Shown here: positions 12,798-24,924 of the stretch, piece by piece
How positions within the stretch are numbered: the first letter of the stretch is position 1
Layout: every line of letters begins with the position of its first letter
Source: Carnegiea gigantea
Taxonomy: Eukaryota > Streptophyta > Magnoliopsida > Caryophyllales > Cactaceae
Direction: 5' to 3'
Length of the DNA: 64,000 bases
Assembly: GCA_029747015.1 (NCBI GenBank)
Contig: JAKOGI010003109.1
Coordinates: 1 to 64,000 of the forward strand
The notes under the pieces: model-generated
Database searches by the model: none
Seen by the model: the letters and a program-made list of their open reading frames with translations, nothing else
Told to the model about the DNA's origin: nothing
Position numbers and translations under genes: made by a program

Positions 12798-13389
12798 TCG
12801 AGAAAAATGTATAACTTTGTAAGTTTTTTGCATATAGAATGTGTTAGCTTCCCTTAAGCTTACGATGTTGTTATCTTTATTTGCATTGGGTTGTGTTGAT
12901 TAGTTGGAGGGTCGACTACCAAGTGCTGTTGAGGAGCAGCGTGTATATTGAGACACCTAGAGTTATAGGGTCAACTTATAAGTGGAAAGATTTAGTGAAT
13001 CATGTGTAATTGACTAACCTCATAAGAGAGAAAGGTTTAAAATCCCATCAGTAAGAGGCTTCCATGGGTGAAGGACTAGGCATGGTTGAAACTCTATAAA
13101 TAGCATGTTTTGTCCACATTTATTTTTTTGCATTTCTATTTCGATTATTTTTTGATTTTAATCATCTCCCTATGCAACCCCTCTAAGGTAATTTAACTCG
13201 TCAAATCGAACCAATAGTGTGAAGTCTTGTGCAGTCAATAAAAAATCCTACATACATGACTATATTTACCCACGACATAAAATGTCATACATTTTACGAT
13301 CAATAATTACATCTGTTATCTTCAAAAAAATTAAAGAATTTCTCAAGTTGTCTCTTGGAATCAACATATATACGGTGAAGATGTTTGTA
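12798..13389. other. No recognisable gene
   Basis: AT-rich. A plus-strand TATA-like CTATAAATA at 13094-13102 has no coding region after it. No other structure is supported. Confidence 0.35.
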
Positions 13390-13470
13390 GAGATGAGGTT
13401 GCCTACACATAAATATTTGTAAACCCCATGAAAGCGGAACCCACACTGAGAGTTATTGTTGTTGTTAAAA
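13390..13470 (+). mobile_element. Au-like SINE 3' fragment
   Basis: The order GAGGTTGCCTACACA, an AAACCCCATGAAAGCGG-type middle, CCCACACTGAGAGTTATTG and a (TTG)n tail followed by A's matches the 3' half of plant Au-type SINEs, which end with (TTG)n. The promoter-bearing 5' half is not visible, so it is truncated or too diverged. Identification rests on recollection of the family pattern. Confidence 0.5.
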
Positions 13471-14687
13471 AAATTTCTCAAATTATTTTCAATATTATAC
13501 ATGTATGTACAATTATTTTTACTAAAAACTATTTTCAAAGAGGTATGCATATTCATTAGTAATTACATTTTAAACTTTTCTCCAATTTCCCTACAAAGGT
13601 CTACAAAGGCCTACAAAGGCAATTGTTTCTTAAGCAAGGTTCGGGACATCTCGTATTGTCGCCTGGATCTCGTATTGTCGCCTAGATCTTAAATTAATTA
13701 TTTAGATCTTGTGGATCTTGTAATTGCCTGATCATCATATCATATATCATATCATCATATATATCATATAAAACTGAATAGATTGGTGTAGGATTGACAA
13801 GTGTCGTACCCCTATTTGCTTTTTCCCCCCCTTAATTTCAGTTAGCCCAATTATTAATTGTTAGTTCTAAATTAAAATAATAATAGTAATAAGCATTTAA
13901 TGTACGTTTTTAGTCAAACAAGTCTTAAACATAAAAAAATGTTTTATGATTAAATTTTATTTTGTGAATGGTAATAATTGAAGATTTATGTACTCCATTA
14001 TTTATATGGTTTGAGAATCCAAAAATGACTTTGGCATGTAATAAAATAAGAATGAAAGCATTAATCTTTTATGCGATTATTTTGATAGTTACAAACATTT
14101 TATAAGGATAATAATAGTCAGAAAATCATTGCAAAAACTATCATATAACAATGAAAGTAATGTAGCTAAACATACTAAAAAAGTAGAAATGCAGAACTGA
14201 TTAGCAGCAACAAAGTCATGCACAATTATTGTATATGTATGTAAATCCAAACCATATGTGAAAAACAATGTGTTTTGTAATATTATGATTAGACCATATA
14301 TATCTTAAAAAGATGATAACACTACAAAACTCCAACACATGCCTATGCAAAGTACAGGATGCACACTAGTTTATCACTTATTTTTTGATGTTCTGCTTCG
14401 CTGCTGGCTGTTGTCTAGCATTTTTCATGTTTAGGTAGCCCCCCATTTGATAAACTATGAATCAATCGAGCAGTCATTTAATTTTAACATGCATACCACC
14501 ACAACACATGAGGAGTCTGAGGACCTTTTTTTTTTTTTTTGTTTTACTACATTTATAATGAGTGATGATATATGTATCATTTTGCTTATAACAAATGCCA
14601 ACATTTCACATTGTACAATGGGAATTTCTTTCGTGATCATTAATAAGGTAGATCTCAAGATAAGTGCTAGTGCGCCTAAGCTTTCAA
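13471..14687. other. No gene; short tandem repeats
   Basis: A 10-bp unit, CTACAAAGGC, is repeated three times near 13592-13621, and a 20-bp unit, TCTCGTATTGTCGCCTGGAT, twice near 13649-13689. An ATC/ATAT-rich microsatellite lies at 13731-13770. The rest is AT-rich without coding signal. A lone CACTACAAAAC at 14320 is not followed by subterminal repeats. Confidence 0.5.
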
Positions 14688-14696
14688 TGTAGAAAC

Positions 14697-14733
<37 letters not shown>

Positions 14734-14881
14734 TAGAGAGATGGATAGAGGAATGATGCTCTATATCGTATTTGACCAAAGGCAAATAACAGTATACATG
14801 CACTTGTCTATTTATGTACTAATCTGTAACTAACTTCTAACAGAATGTGTAAATATCAGAAAATATCTATAAATCTCTGCA
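14688..14881 (-). repeat. 3' LTR of the split Copia
   Basis: The plus strand begins TGTAGAAACTAGAGAG and ends CTCTGCA. It carries a (GA)n run at about 14697-14730 that is longer than the run in the partner LTR and explains most of the length difference (194 versus 181 bp). Confidence 0.9.
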
Positions 14882-14892
14882 TCCCCCCTCCC

Positions 14893-16626
14893 TCAAGTTG
14901 GACTTGGAGGAAAAACAAGGCCCAACTTGACACCGAGAGCATGATGCTGAGTGGCTGGCAGAGGCTTTGTCATCAGATCTGCCAATTTGGACATAGAATT
15001 AATATGTGATGTATGTAAGAACCCATCTGTAAGCTTGTTTCTGATGTAATGACAATCAATGTCAATACGCTTCATTCTATTGTGGAAAACAGGGTTAGCT
15101 GTGATATATTATACTACTTTGTTATCACAATGAAGAACAGGGTAAGGAATAGGAACTTCCACGTCCCTTAAAATCCCAACAACTCAAACCAACTCACTGG
15201 TGGTGTCCGACATGGCTCGATATTCTAACTCAGTAGAAAATTTAGATGTGGTCTTGTGCTTCTTTGTTTTCCTGGAAATGAGGGAGTTGCCAAAAAAAAT
15301 ACAATAGCCAGTAGTGGATTTTCTGCTGTACATACATCTTCCCCAATTAGCATCAGTGTATCCTTGCAAGATGCAATCTGGGTTGGCTAGATAAAATAAA
15401 CCTGTATTAACAGTACCATTTAAGTACTTGAGAAGATGAATAGTAGCATGCATATGTGGCTCTCTTGGGCAACTCATGAACTGACTAAGATATTGAATAG
15501 AATAGGATAAGTCAGGGTGTGTGATGTTCAAGTACAATAGCTTGGCAATAAGCTTTCTGCATGCTTTAGGATGTGGTAAAACAACTCTTGAATAAGTAGA
15601 CAATCTCAGATTGGTAGGAAGAGGAAAAGTAATTGGCTTGTCAGTGGTAAAACCCATGTCAAGAATATCAGTAGCATGCTTCCTTTGTTGTAAATAGTGC
15701 CATTAGAAGATCTAGGCACTTCAATACCTAGGAAGTACCTCAAATCGCCTAAATCCTTTATAATAAATGCTTTGTCCAGGTCATGCTTCAATGTGTCTAT
15801 GCTTATGGCGTCATCACTAGTAATAATAACATCATCCATATATAACAATAACACAATAAAAGTTTGATCAGTGCCTTTTTTAAACAAGGAGTAATCCCTT
15901 TTGGATTGCTGAAAGCCGTGCTGAATTTAAAACCTTGTAAATTCCCTTTTCCACTATCTAGAGGTTTGTTTAAGCCCATAAAGAGATCTCTTTAAGCTGC
16001 AAACCTTGCCAACAACTTTAGTATATCCCTTAGGAGGCGCAATATATACTTCCTTATTTAGAAATCCATAAAGGAAAGCATTGTTAATATCAAGCTGGTG
16101 AAGAGGCCAATTTTTCTAAGTGACTAAAGCAATAAGTATCCACACTATTGGTGGCTTTGCTACTGGGGAAATGGTGTTTTTGAAATCTTTATCCTTGACT
16201 TGATCAAACCCTCATGCCACAAACCTGGCCTTGTACCTCTGAACTGTGCCATCTCACTTGAAGTTAATCTTGAACACCCACCTTGAGCTGATAGCTATCT
16301 TCCCTTTAGGAAGATTAGCAATATCCTAAGTATCATTAGCCTCTAGAGCAGATAGCTCTGGGTTCATAGCTTCTATGCATCTTGGATCATCTTTGGCTTG
16401 GGTATAAGTTGTTGGTTCTGGAATGGACAAGACATTAAAAAGATAGGTCTTCTAATCTGGAGGAAGATCCGGGAAATCAGCAGGCTTAAACAATTGATAA
16501 AGAGGGTCTTTTTTATGTGACTAAAGGGTAATAGTATGACAAGCAAAGTCCTTCATCCAAGCTAGAGGCTGTGAGATTCTAGTGCTTCTGTCGCACAGGT
16601 ACAGAAGAAGAGACAGAGTTTGGAGT
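14893..16626 (-). pseudogene. Copia reverse transcriptase-RNase H, broken
   Basis: This is the 3' half of pol. Going down the minus strand, the reverse transcriptase core ([39 protein letters not shown]) lies at about 16300-15930, and the catalytic LLYMDD with GDLRYFLGIEV lies at about 15840-15720. A frameshift near 15660-15690 follows, then a connection region and RNase H (GYTDANWG, RKSTTGYC, EYRAMSDTTSE) at 15640-15184. The C-terminal tail IDIDCHYIRNKL and LADLMTKPLP ends at 14893, just before the polypurine tract. Many in-frame stops are present, several at tryptophan codons. The other half of pol is beyond the nested insertion. Confidence 0.88.
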
Positions 16627-16631
16627 GGTTG

Positions 16632-18962
16632 TGTTAAGCTTGTCGAGAGCTACAAATTTAACCACTACTTCAGTTATTAAATACTTTTTATAGCATAGGG
16701 AAGTAGGGATCGATCCACAAGGAAACATTGTTTTAAAAAGGCTAGCTTAATCATAAATGATTTTACTAATCTAATTTATTAAATCTAATCTTAATAATTA
16801 TAAAATAATTAAAATCTAACGAATAAAAATCTAGAAAAACACCCAATGATGCTCCTAAATATTTTGGATTATATTCTGGAAAGAAAACAGTAAAAGGCTT
16901 TCCTAAATAATCTAGAAAAATAAAATCAGAATAGTAACTGAAATTCTAATTAAAAATCAAAACAGCAAGTAATAAATAGAAAATAAATATTAAAAATGTC
17001 AAACAATAACCTAAAATATTATTCTTCAGGTATATAAGCTTATAACTCCTCAATTGTATCTAAATAATTTCAGAAAAATCAAATCAGAAAACTACCACAG
17101 AAAATCAATGCAGAATATTAAATCTAAAATTAGAAATAAAATAATCTGTAAAAATATAAATACGAAAATAATCAAGAAAATTACCCTAATTCTAGGACAC
17201 AATTTTCTGGACTTAACAACACCTAAAAATCGTAAATTAAAATTAAAAATCGAAATTTTCAGAATTAATAACCTAAAAACCTGCACATATCAATTTCACA
17301 AAATAATTCTGGAAAATTATCAAATAACTTTCAAAAATTACGAAATTAAATATGGGAAGACTAGGACACTATATAAACCCTAGGAACTGATAAAAATCAA
17401 AAAAGAACAAAAATAACTATTTTTAGTCTAATTTCTAACAAACCGGTAATGAAATACTAAAACTGAGTATAAATCAATCTAAAATTATAACTACTCCAAA
17501 AATCAAAATCTAAACTATCTAAAATTACCTAGACACTCCTAAAAGACTATACTTTTGGGGGGGTTTGATTGAAATTATATTGAAGCTAATAAAAATAGAA
17601 CAAACTAATCAAATTAACTCTAAGCAACAAATAATGATCAAAAATTGTCAAATTTATGAAGGATACTTAGTATAATCTCAATCCATCATGCAAATTAATA
17701 TTTATCATTAACACACAAGTTAATTTTATTCATGAGTTAAACTGTAGAAGACATCCACCAGCGGTTCTTCCCCATTTTTCCTTAGATTTTAGTTTAATTA
17801 GGTCCAGCCCTCATATAAACCCTACTAGTTTTGATAACCCCCACACCAGTGCAAGAATTTAGTCAAGCCAGAGCATTACGCACTAGAAAAACATCATCTA
17901 ATGCTTTGTAACCAATTTACCAGCAAATCGATTTAACAAAGATCTATAACGATTACCTAATTAAAAGAGATGGGTTTGAGCCATCCATGATTAATTAGGG
18001 TGATATCTATGCATAAAAGACTATAACTTTTACGTATTATAGTCTTCTAAATTATCAATCGAAATCGTGTTAAACTAACTAGCATGCATTCTAATTAATT
18101 TAACACGAATATCATAAACGATAAACACTAATCGCTATAGAATCATGAATATGAATCAACTAGGCAATAAAGCATAAGACTTGTTTCAAAATAGTAAATT
18201 TAGCATGGCTTCTAGAAGATTACACTAAACACAAAAAAATTACTCACTCATATTAAAATCAAAATCACCAAAGTCACCCAAATAAATCATGTTTAATAAT
18301 GAACCAAACAAAAAATAAAAATATCAAAAATAAAAATTAAAAAAAAAGGTGATTGGCGTGTGGAGATTATGGTGAGGAAGAGGGATGTGCGTGTGATGAT
18401 GAATCAAGAAGATGATGATGGGTATGATTTATGGTGATGAATGATAGTGATGAAGAAGGTGATATGGTGATAAAAGGGGGGTTAGGCGTGAGATGGGGAG
18501 GTGATTCAAGATGGTGGTGAATGATGCGTGGCATATGGAGGAGAAGAATAAGATGGGTTAGGCGTAGGTGGCTGCGTGAGAGGGGATGTAGAAGACAGAT
18601 GATGATGGTGATGATTGATGTATATAGGGAGGAAAGGAGGGGGGTGATTAGGGTTAGTAATTAGGGTTTCCTTCTTCCTTTCTTCCTTAGACTTCTTCTC
18701 CCTCAAGACTTCTAACTCTTCTTCAACTCTTGAAACCCTAGCCAAATTAAATAATTATGGAAATAATATTTTCCATAATTATTATTTTTGGACCGTCTTT
18801 ATAGCCAAGCATGTAAAATTCGCGCCTCGACGACTTATCTTCCCTTTTTATTTTATTACTGCCTAATCTGAAAAACATATAAAATAAAGCAAATTAGATG
18901 CAATAATATATATAATATAATCAAAATAATTATTAAAACCATGCATGATTTTTGACTTAATA
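16632..18962 (-). repeat. 3' LTR of the gag-protease Gypsy element
   Basis: It pairs with 22583-24914; the first 129 bases differ at 5 positions. Its terminal CA has become TA (18961-18962). On the minus strand a TATAAAG box lies at 18797-18803, followed by an AT-rich inverted repeat around ATAATTATGGAAA (18750-18786) and then a small open frame (18745-18506) that starts MARVSRVEEELEVL and becomes His/Pro-rich. The AT-rich U5-side part holds only spurious frames. Confidence 0.92.
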
Positions 18963-20172
18963 AATTTCCCCACACTTAGACTTTGGACGTCCTCATGCAA
19001 AGAAATCCTAGACTCGATCTAAAAACTTGCCCTCTTTCTTTCTTATAAAGTCATGCATGACTATGATATTCATACTAGGTCTGAGCTTGCTTAAGAAAAA
19101 CAGTGTTATTGAATAAATTAGTTTCTCCTTCAATAAGTGAATACCTGCTAAACATCCAACTATCCTTATAGAGTTTATTCCTCAACCTCACAACATTTCT
19201 ATAATGAAATAATAAGATCAATAATTATCCATCCTTTTTAGATATGCATACATCGATCAAAAGGTCTAGAAATTTATGATAGAAAAATTGAGGCACGGTA
19301 TGACTATAAAGACAATTGAATTAGATAGGATAACTCATTGAACTAATTCTGAACTTGCCTTGTAATTATTTTTCTCTTCTTCTTATCTTTCAAACTCCAC
19401 TTGCGCACATATTCGAGGCCCATATAGGGTCCTAGAAATTAAACACTCCCTGTCTCACACTCACCCGAATAGAGGTGCTGAAGCAAACATTTTATTTTCA
19501 TCATTACTTTTATTTATTTTAATGGCTAATTAGTATGGGAAGCAAGCTTTCCAGTGGCAGTATTGCCTCAAAAGGTAGCACCCAATAGCGCATGCCTCCA
19601 AGGGGTACTTGTCATTCCCAACTTTGACTCTATTTTTTTTTTTCTTTCTTTATATAGATAAGTAAAATCACAATTTTAATGAATTATTCAACTAATTTAA
19701 TAGTCTAGGAGATGGGCCAGGTCATTTTATTGCCTCTGAATCGGATATATTACATGACTAGATAAGATGGATAATCAAGAGAGTTACTCATTAAGAAGAT
19801 GTATGAGGATCAACTCAAACTTCTCTAAAGGATAACTATCATGTTCAGAAGTTTTCACTTATAAAAGAATAAACTACAAAATAGCTAATAAAACCCCCAA
19901 AAAAAAATTTTTTTTTTTTTTTTTTAACAAGCAAGCCTAGCATACACTCATATCATGCATTATTTATAAGAAATTTTTTTTTTCATGAATAAATACTGCA
20001 AAAATTAAATGCAGGATGCACCTAATTCCCCCACACTTAATTCATGTATTGTCCCTAATACATGCAAAAAGATAAAAATAATGAAAATAAAAGCAAAATG
20101 AAATGGATACTTTCCTAAAAACGTTGGGTTGCCTCCCAACCAGCGCCTTTGTTTATAGTCATTGGCTCGACT
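18963..20172 (-). other. Non-coding 3' interior of the gag-protease Gypsy element
   Basis: About 1.2 kb between protease and 3' LTR where reverse transcriptase and integrase would be expected. No coding remnant is seen. Two purine-rich AAGTGTGGGG(G)AATT tracts on the minus strand occur, one next to the LTR (18965-18978) and a second at about 20028-20041, so the true tract may be duplicated. T-rich runs occur at 19630 and 19905-19924. Confidence 0.6.
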
Positions 20173-20901
20173 TCATAAAACTTCTGGATCCTCTAGTTGG
20201 ATCTCTTCCAATAATTCAGCATTAGTTTGGTAAGGCACTTTTTGAAACTCAGCATGATCAAGACTCTTAGTAAGCACAGTCAAAAATTCATCTTTGTTGG
20301 ACAAGTCATAAATATTTTTGGGCAACTCATCAATAACATCAAGTGCACATACGTAATTCACATCAGCAGGGAATCTCATGGAATCAAAAATATTAAATTT
20401 AATCATTTCACCATCAAATTCCATAGTTAATGTTCCTTCATGCACATCAATTTTAGTTCTAGCTGTTTTCAAAAATGGTCTGCCAAGTAAGATGGGAATA
20501 TCATGACATGTATCACCCATGTTCATCACATAAAAATCAGCAGGAAATACAAGTTCATTTACTTGGACTAAGATATCCTCTAACACTCCATCTGGGTGAA
20601 TACTGCTCCTATCAGCTAATTGAATCACTATACCAGTTTTCTTTAATTTGCCTAGGTTCAGTTTGTCATAAACGGATCTAGGCATAATATTAATAGAGGC
20701 ACCTAAATCAAGCATAGCTTTATCAAAACAAAGGTTTCCTATTTTGCAAGGAACAGAAAATACAGCAGGGTCTTTACACTTAGGGGGAAGTTTTCTTTGA
20801 AAAACAGCAAACACATTTTCCCCTACACTTATCTTCTCATTACCAATGAGCTTCCTCTTGATAGTGCATAATTCTTTTAAGAACTTAACATAACGAGGCA
20901 C
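20173..20901 (-). pseudogene. Gypsy aspartic protease domain
   Basis: A 242-codon uninterrupted frame on the minus strand. The active site AMLDLGASINIMP carries the Asp-Leu-Gly-Ala-Ser form usual for plant Gypsy proteases of the Tat/Athila kind, about 80 residues in. IPILLGRPFLKTARTKID, the second conserved protease segment, lies about 135 residues in. It continues gag after a frameshift near 20950. The frame ends cleanly at 20173, and the next sequence (GGTTGGGAGGCAACCC) is non-coding. The domain itself looks intact, so an active protease could in principle be made if translation reached it. Confidence 0.85.
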
Positions 20902-21236
20902 CTGTTTAATGGCATCAAGAAGAGGTATATTAATTTCTACCTTCCTTAATGTAATGTCTCTAAGATCTCTTGGTTAGCCTCATTCACCTTAGAAGTAGGG
21001 TTTCTAAATCTACTAGGAAAGGGTGGAATTGGTTTATAAGGTTTTCTTTTCTTCTCTCCTATTTTCTTAGTAGTTTGATTAGAATTAGTGTCTAACTTTG
21101 GTATAACCCCTTTAATCTCTAACTCAGGTTCTAATTCTCTACTCTTCCTAGGTTCTTTTAACTCTTCCCCACTCCTAATTGTTATGGCACTAACATTCTC
21201 TTTAGGGTTAGGGTAAGGCTGATATGATAACCTATT

Positions 21237-22484
21237 TTATATTTGAGCTTGCAAGGTGCTAACTATGATATCAGTTGCAGTCTGTTTCTCTTGAACCTGC
21301 TTAAGAGTTGTCTCCAAAATTTGGAACCTATCATCCATCTGCTTGAGGACTTGTTCCAGTAGAAAGTTGGTCCTATCCTGGTTAGAAGGTTGATGAGAGG
21401 GTTGGTCAAAACCAGGTGGATTAGGCTTAGAGCCATATCTAAGGTTAGGGTGGTCTCTCCATCCTTCATTATAAGTATTCGAATAGGGATCATACCTCCT
21501 TTGATCTTGGTTAGAGTAAAGAGCATTAACATTACCTTCTTGTAGAGTAGGACATGCATTAGTAGAATGCCCCTCTAGACAACAAATACCACATATTACT
21601 GCTTTTTGAATACCCCCGGTAATAATCTTATTTAACATAGTAGTAATGTGAGATAATTGATTCTCTAGAGATGAACTAGAACCTATCTCATTTACCCTTT
21701 TAACTTGTGAATCCCTAGTACCAAACTGCTGAGTGTTTTGGGCCATTACATTAAATAGATTTCTAGCATCAGCTGGGATTTTATTAACCAGAGCGCCCCC
21801 ACTAGCAGCATCAACCATATTACGATCCATAGGAAGCAAACCCTCATAAAAATATTGAATCAATAGTTATTCAGTTATTTGATGTTGGGGACAACTAGCA
21901 CATAACTTATTAAAATTTTCCCAATACTCACAAAAGGTTTCCCCATTCATTTGTTTGATTCCACATATTTCTTTTCTAATAGATCCAATACGGGATGTAG
22001 GAAAAAACTTTTCTACAAACGATTTATGCAATGCAGTCCATGTAAAAAAAGATCTAGCAGGCATATAATATAACCAGTCCTTAGCATTACCAAGCAAAGA
22101 AAAGGAAAAAGCCCGTAGTCTAATTTGGTCATCAGGAATTCCTTCAGTCACCATAGCAGAGCAGGTAATAAGGAATTCACTAATGTGTCTATAGGGGTCC
22201 TCTCCAGCCAATCCATGAAACTTAGGTAATAAAATAATAAATCTTGAGTTTAATTTCAAAGGCTTATCTAAAACAGCATAAGTAATGGACATTGGTTGGG
22301 TTTCTAAGTTAGGAGCAGCAAGTTCTCGAAGAGTAGACATGCTTACCTCTTTAACACTAAAACTTACTGGGTCAGACTGACTCTCTTTGTTTTCAGCTTT
22401 CAATGCTTGTTCTTTGTTCTCTCCAATTTCCTTACCACTCCTTAATTTCATACATTCCTTGAAATCTAAAAAGAATAAAATCAA
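21237..22484 (-). pseudogene. Gypsy gag polyprotein, one internal stop
   Basis: The minus-strand frame runs from 22484 to 21237 with a single TAA at 21867-21869, in the sequence HQITE*LLIQYFYEGL, where relatives usually have Gln. The retrotransposon gag domain (PF03732 type) is plain: LLGNAKDWLYYMPARSFFTW, FVEKFFPTSRIGSIRKEI, FCEYWENFNKLCASCP. A zinc-knuckle-like CGICCLEGHSTNACP lies near 21590-21545, followed by a Gln/Asn/Pro-rich tail and a short coiled-coil-like end. Gag and protease were probably one polyprotein. It would form the particle around the genomic RNA. Confidence 0.85.
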
Positions 22485-22560
22485 AAAAAAGTAGAGTTAT
22501 AATAAAACAAATAAAAGTAGCAAAATTAAATATAAGTAAACTAGCAATTTGATTTTCTTT

Positions 22561-22577
22561 CCCCGGCAACAGCACCA
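22561..22577 (-). promoter_or_regulatory. Primer binding site, tRNA-Asp
   Basis: Plus strand CCCCGGCAACAGCACCA equals the 3' end of plant tRNA-Asp(GUC) with two G-to-A changes, both at former CpG sites. It lies 5 bases inside the 5' LTR. This sets the minus-strand orientation of the element. Confidence 0.85.
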
Positions 22578-22582
22578 AAATT

Positions 22583-24914
22583 TGTTAAGCTTGTCGAGAG
22601 CTACAAATTTAACTACTACTTCGGTTATTAAATACTTTTTATAGCATAGGGAGGTAGGGATCGATCCACAAGGAAAGATTGTTTTAAAAAGGCTAGCTTA
22701 ATCCTAAATGATTTTACTAATCTAATTTATTAAATCTAATCTTAATAATTATAAAATAATTAAAATATAACGAATAGAAATTTGGAAAAACACCCAATGA
22801 TGCTCCTAAATATTTTGGATTATATTCTGGAAAGAAAACAGCAAAAAGCTTTCCTAAATGATCTAGAAAAATAACATTAGAATAGTAACTGAAATTCTAA
22901 TTAAAAATCAAAATAGCAAGTAATAAATAGAAAATAAATATTAAAAATGTCAAACAATAACCTAAAATATTATTCTTCAGGTATATGAGCTTATAACGCC
23001 TCAATTGTATCTAAATAATTTCAAAACAATCAAATCAGAAAACTATCACAGAAAATCAATGCAGAATATTAAATCTGAAATTAGAAATAAAATAATCTGC
23101 AAAAATATAAATACGAAAATAATCAAGAAAATTACCCTAATTCTAGGACACAATTTTATGGACCTAACCACACCTAATAATCGTAAATTAAAATTAAAAA
23201 GCGAAATTTTCAGAATTAACAAACTAAAAACCTGCACTTATCAATTTCTCAAAATAATTCTGAAAAATTATCAAATAACTTCCAAAAATTACGAAATTAA
23301 CTATGGGCAGACTAGGACACTATATAAACCCTATGAACTGATAAAAATCAAAAAAGAATAAAAATAGCTATTTTTAGTCTAATTTCTAACAAACCGGTAA
23401 TGAAATACTAAAACTGAGTATAAATCAATCTAAAATTATAATTACTCCAAAATCAAAATCTAAACTATCTAAAATTACCTAGACGCTCCTAAAAGACTAT
23501 ACTTTTGGGGCGGTTCGATTGAAATTATATTGAAACTCATAAAAATAGAACAAACTAATCAAATTAATTCTAAGCAACAAATAATGATCAAAAATTGTCA
23601 AATTTATGAAGGATACTTAGTATAATCTCAATCCACCATGCGATTTAATATTTATCATTAACACATAAGTTAATTTCATTCATGAGTTAAACTGTAGAAG
23701 ACATCCACCAGCAGTTCTTCCCCGTTTTTCCTTATATTCTAGTTTAATTAAGTCCAGCCCTAATATAAACCCTACTAGTTTTGATAACCCTCACACCAGC
23801 GCAAGAATTTAATCAAGCCAGAGCATTACGTGCTAGAAAAACATCATCTAATGCTTTATAACCAATTTACCAGCAAATCGATTTAACAAGGATCTATAAC
23901 GATTACCTAATTAAAAGAGATGGGTTTGAGCCATCCATGATTAATTAGGGTAATACCTATGCATAAAAGACTATAACTTTTACGTATTATAGTCTTTTAA
24001 ACTATCAATCGAAATTGTGTTAAACTAACTAGCATGCATTCTAATTAATTTCACACGAATATGATAAACGATAAACACTAATCGCTATAGAATCATGAAT
24101 ATGAATCAACTAGGCAATAAAGCATAAGACTTGTTTCAAAATAGTAAATTTAGCATGGCTTCAAGAAGATTACACTAAGCACAAAAAAATTACTCACTCA
24201 TATTAAAATCAAAATCACCAAATTCACCCAAATAAATCCTGTTTAATAATGAACTAAACAAAAAATAAAAATATCAAAAATAAAAATTAAAAAAAAGGTG
24301 ATTGACGTGTTGAGATTATGGTGAGGAAGAGGGATGTGCGTGTGATGATGAATCAAGAAGATGATGATGGGTATGATTTATGGCGATGAATGATAGTGAT
24401 GATGAAGAAGGTGATATGGCGATAAAAGGGGGGTTAGGCGTGAGATGGGGAGGTGATTCAAGATGGTGGTGAATGATGCATGGCATATGGAGGAGGAAGA
24501 ATAAGATGGGTTAGGCGTAGGTGGCTGCGTGAGAGGGGATGTAGAAGACAGATGATGATGGTGATGATTGACGTATGTAGGGAGGAAAGGAGGGGTGTGA
24601 TTAGGGTTAGTAATTAGGGTTTCCTTCTTCCTTTCTTCCTTAGATTTCTTCTCCCTCAAGACTTCTAGTTCTTCACCAACTCTTGAAACCCCAACCAAAT
24701 TAAATAACTATGGAAATAATATTTTCCATAATTATTATTTTTGGACCGTCTTTGTAGCCAAGCATGTAAAATTCGCGCCTCGACGACTTGTCTTTCCTTT
24801 TTATTTATTACTGCCTAATCTAAAAAACATATAAAATAAAGCAAATTAGACACAATAATATATATAATATAATCAAAATAATTATTAAAACCATGCATGA
24901 TTTTTGACTTAACA
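22583..24914 (-). repeat. 5' LTR of the gag-protease Gypsy element
   Basis: This is the promoter-side LTR of the minus-strand element. It ends in an intact TTAACA at 24914. The TATA box kept in the other LTR reads TACAAAG here (24750-24756). The small LTR frame is also present (24698-24378, starting MVGVSRVGEELEVL) and longer, so its Glu/Lys-rich start is shared by both LTRs, although that may reflect only recent common origin. Confidence 0.92.
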
Positions 24915-24924
24915 GGTTGTGTGT

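Larger units (their letters stand above)
16632..24914 (-). mobile_element. Non-autonomous Gypsy-type LTR element carrying only gag and protease
   Basis: Long LTRs (16632-18962 and 22583-24914, about 2.33 kb each) flank a 3.6-kb interior. The 5-bp target duplication GGTTG is perfect (16627-16631 and 24915-24919). LTR ends form TGTTAAG...CTTAACA. The primer site beside the right LTR (22561-22577) matches plant tRNA-Asp (CCCCGGCAACGGCGCCA) except for two G-to-A changes. A minus-strand polypurine tract adjoins the left LTR. The interior codes for gag and protease only; there is no trace of reverse transcriptase, RNase H or integrase. This architecture recalls TR-GAG/LARD elements, which rely on proteins from a complete relative. 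Confidence 0.93.

Noticed and set aside
14320..14333. CACTACAAAACTCC as a CACTA left end
   Set aside because: No subterminal repeats follow and no matching right end is present nearby; likely chance.
17054..17383. 109-codon plus-strand frame, repeated at 23005-23361
   Set aside because: Both are the same AT-rich LTR sequence on the antisense strand; low-complexity Lys/Asn/Ile composition and no domain.
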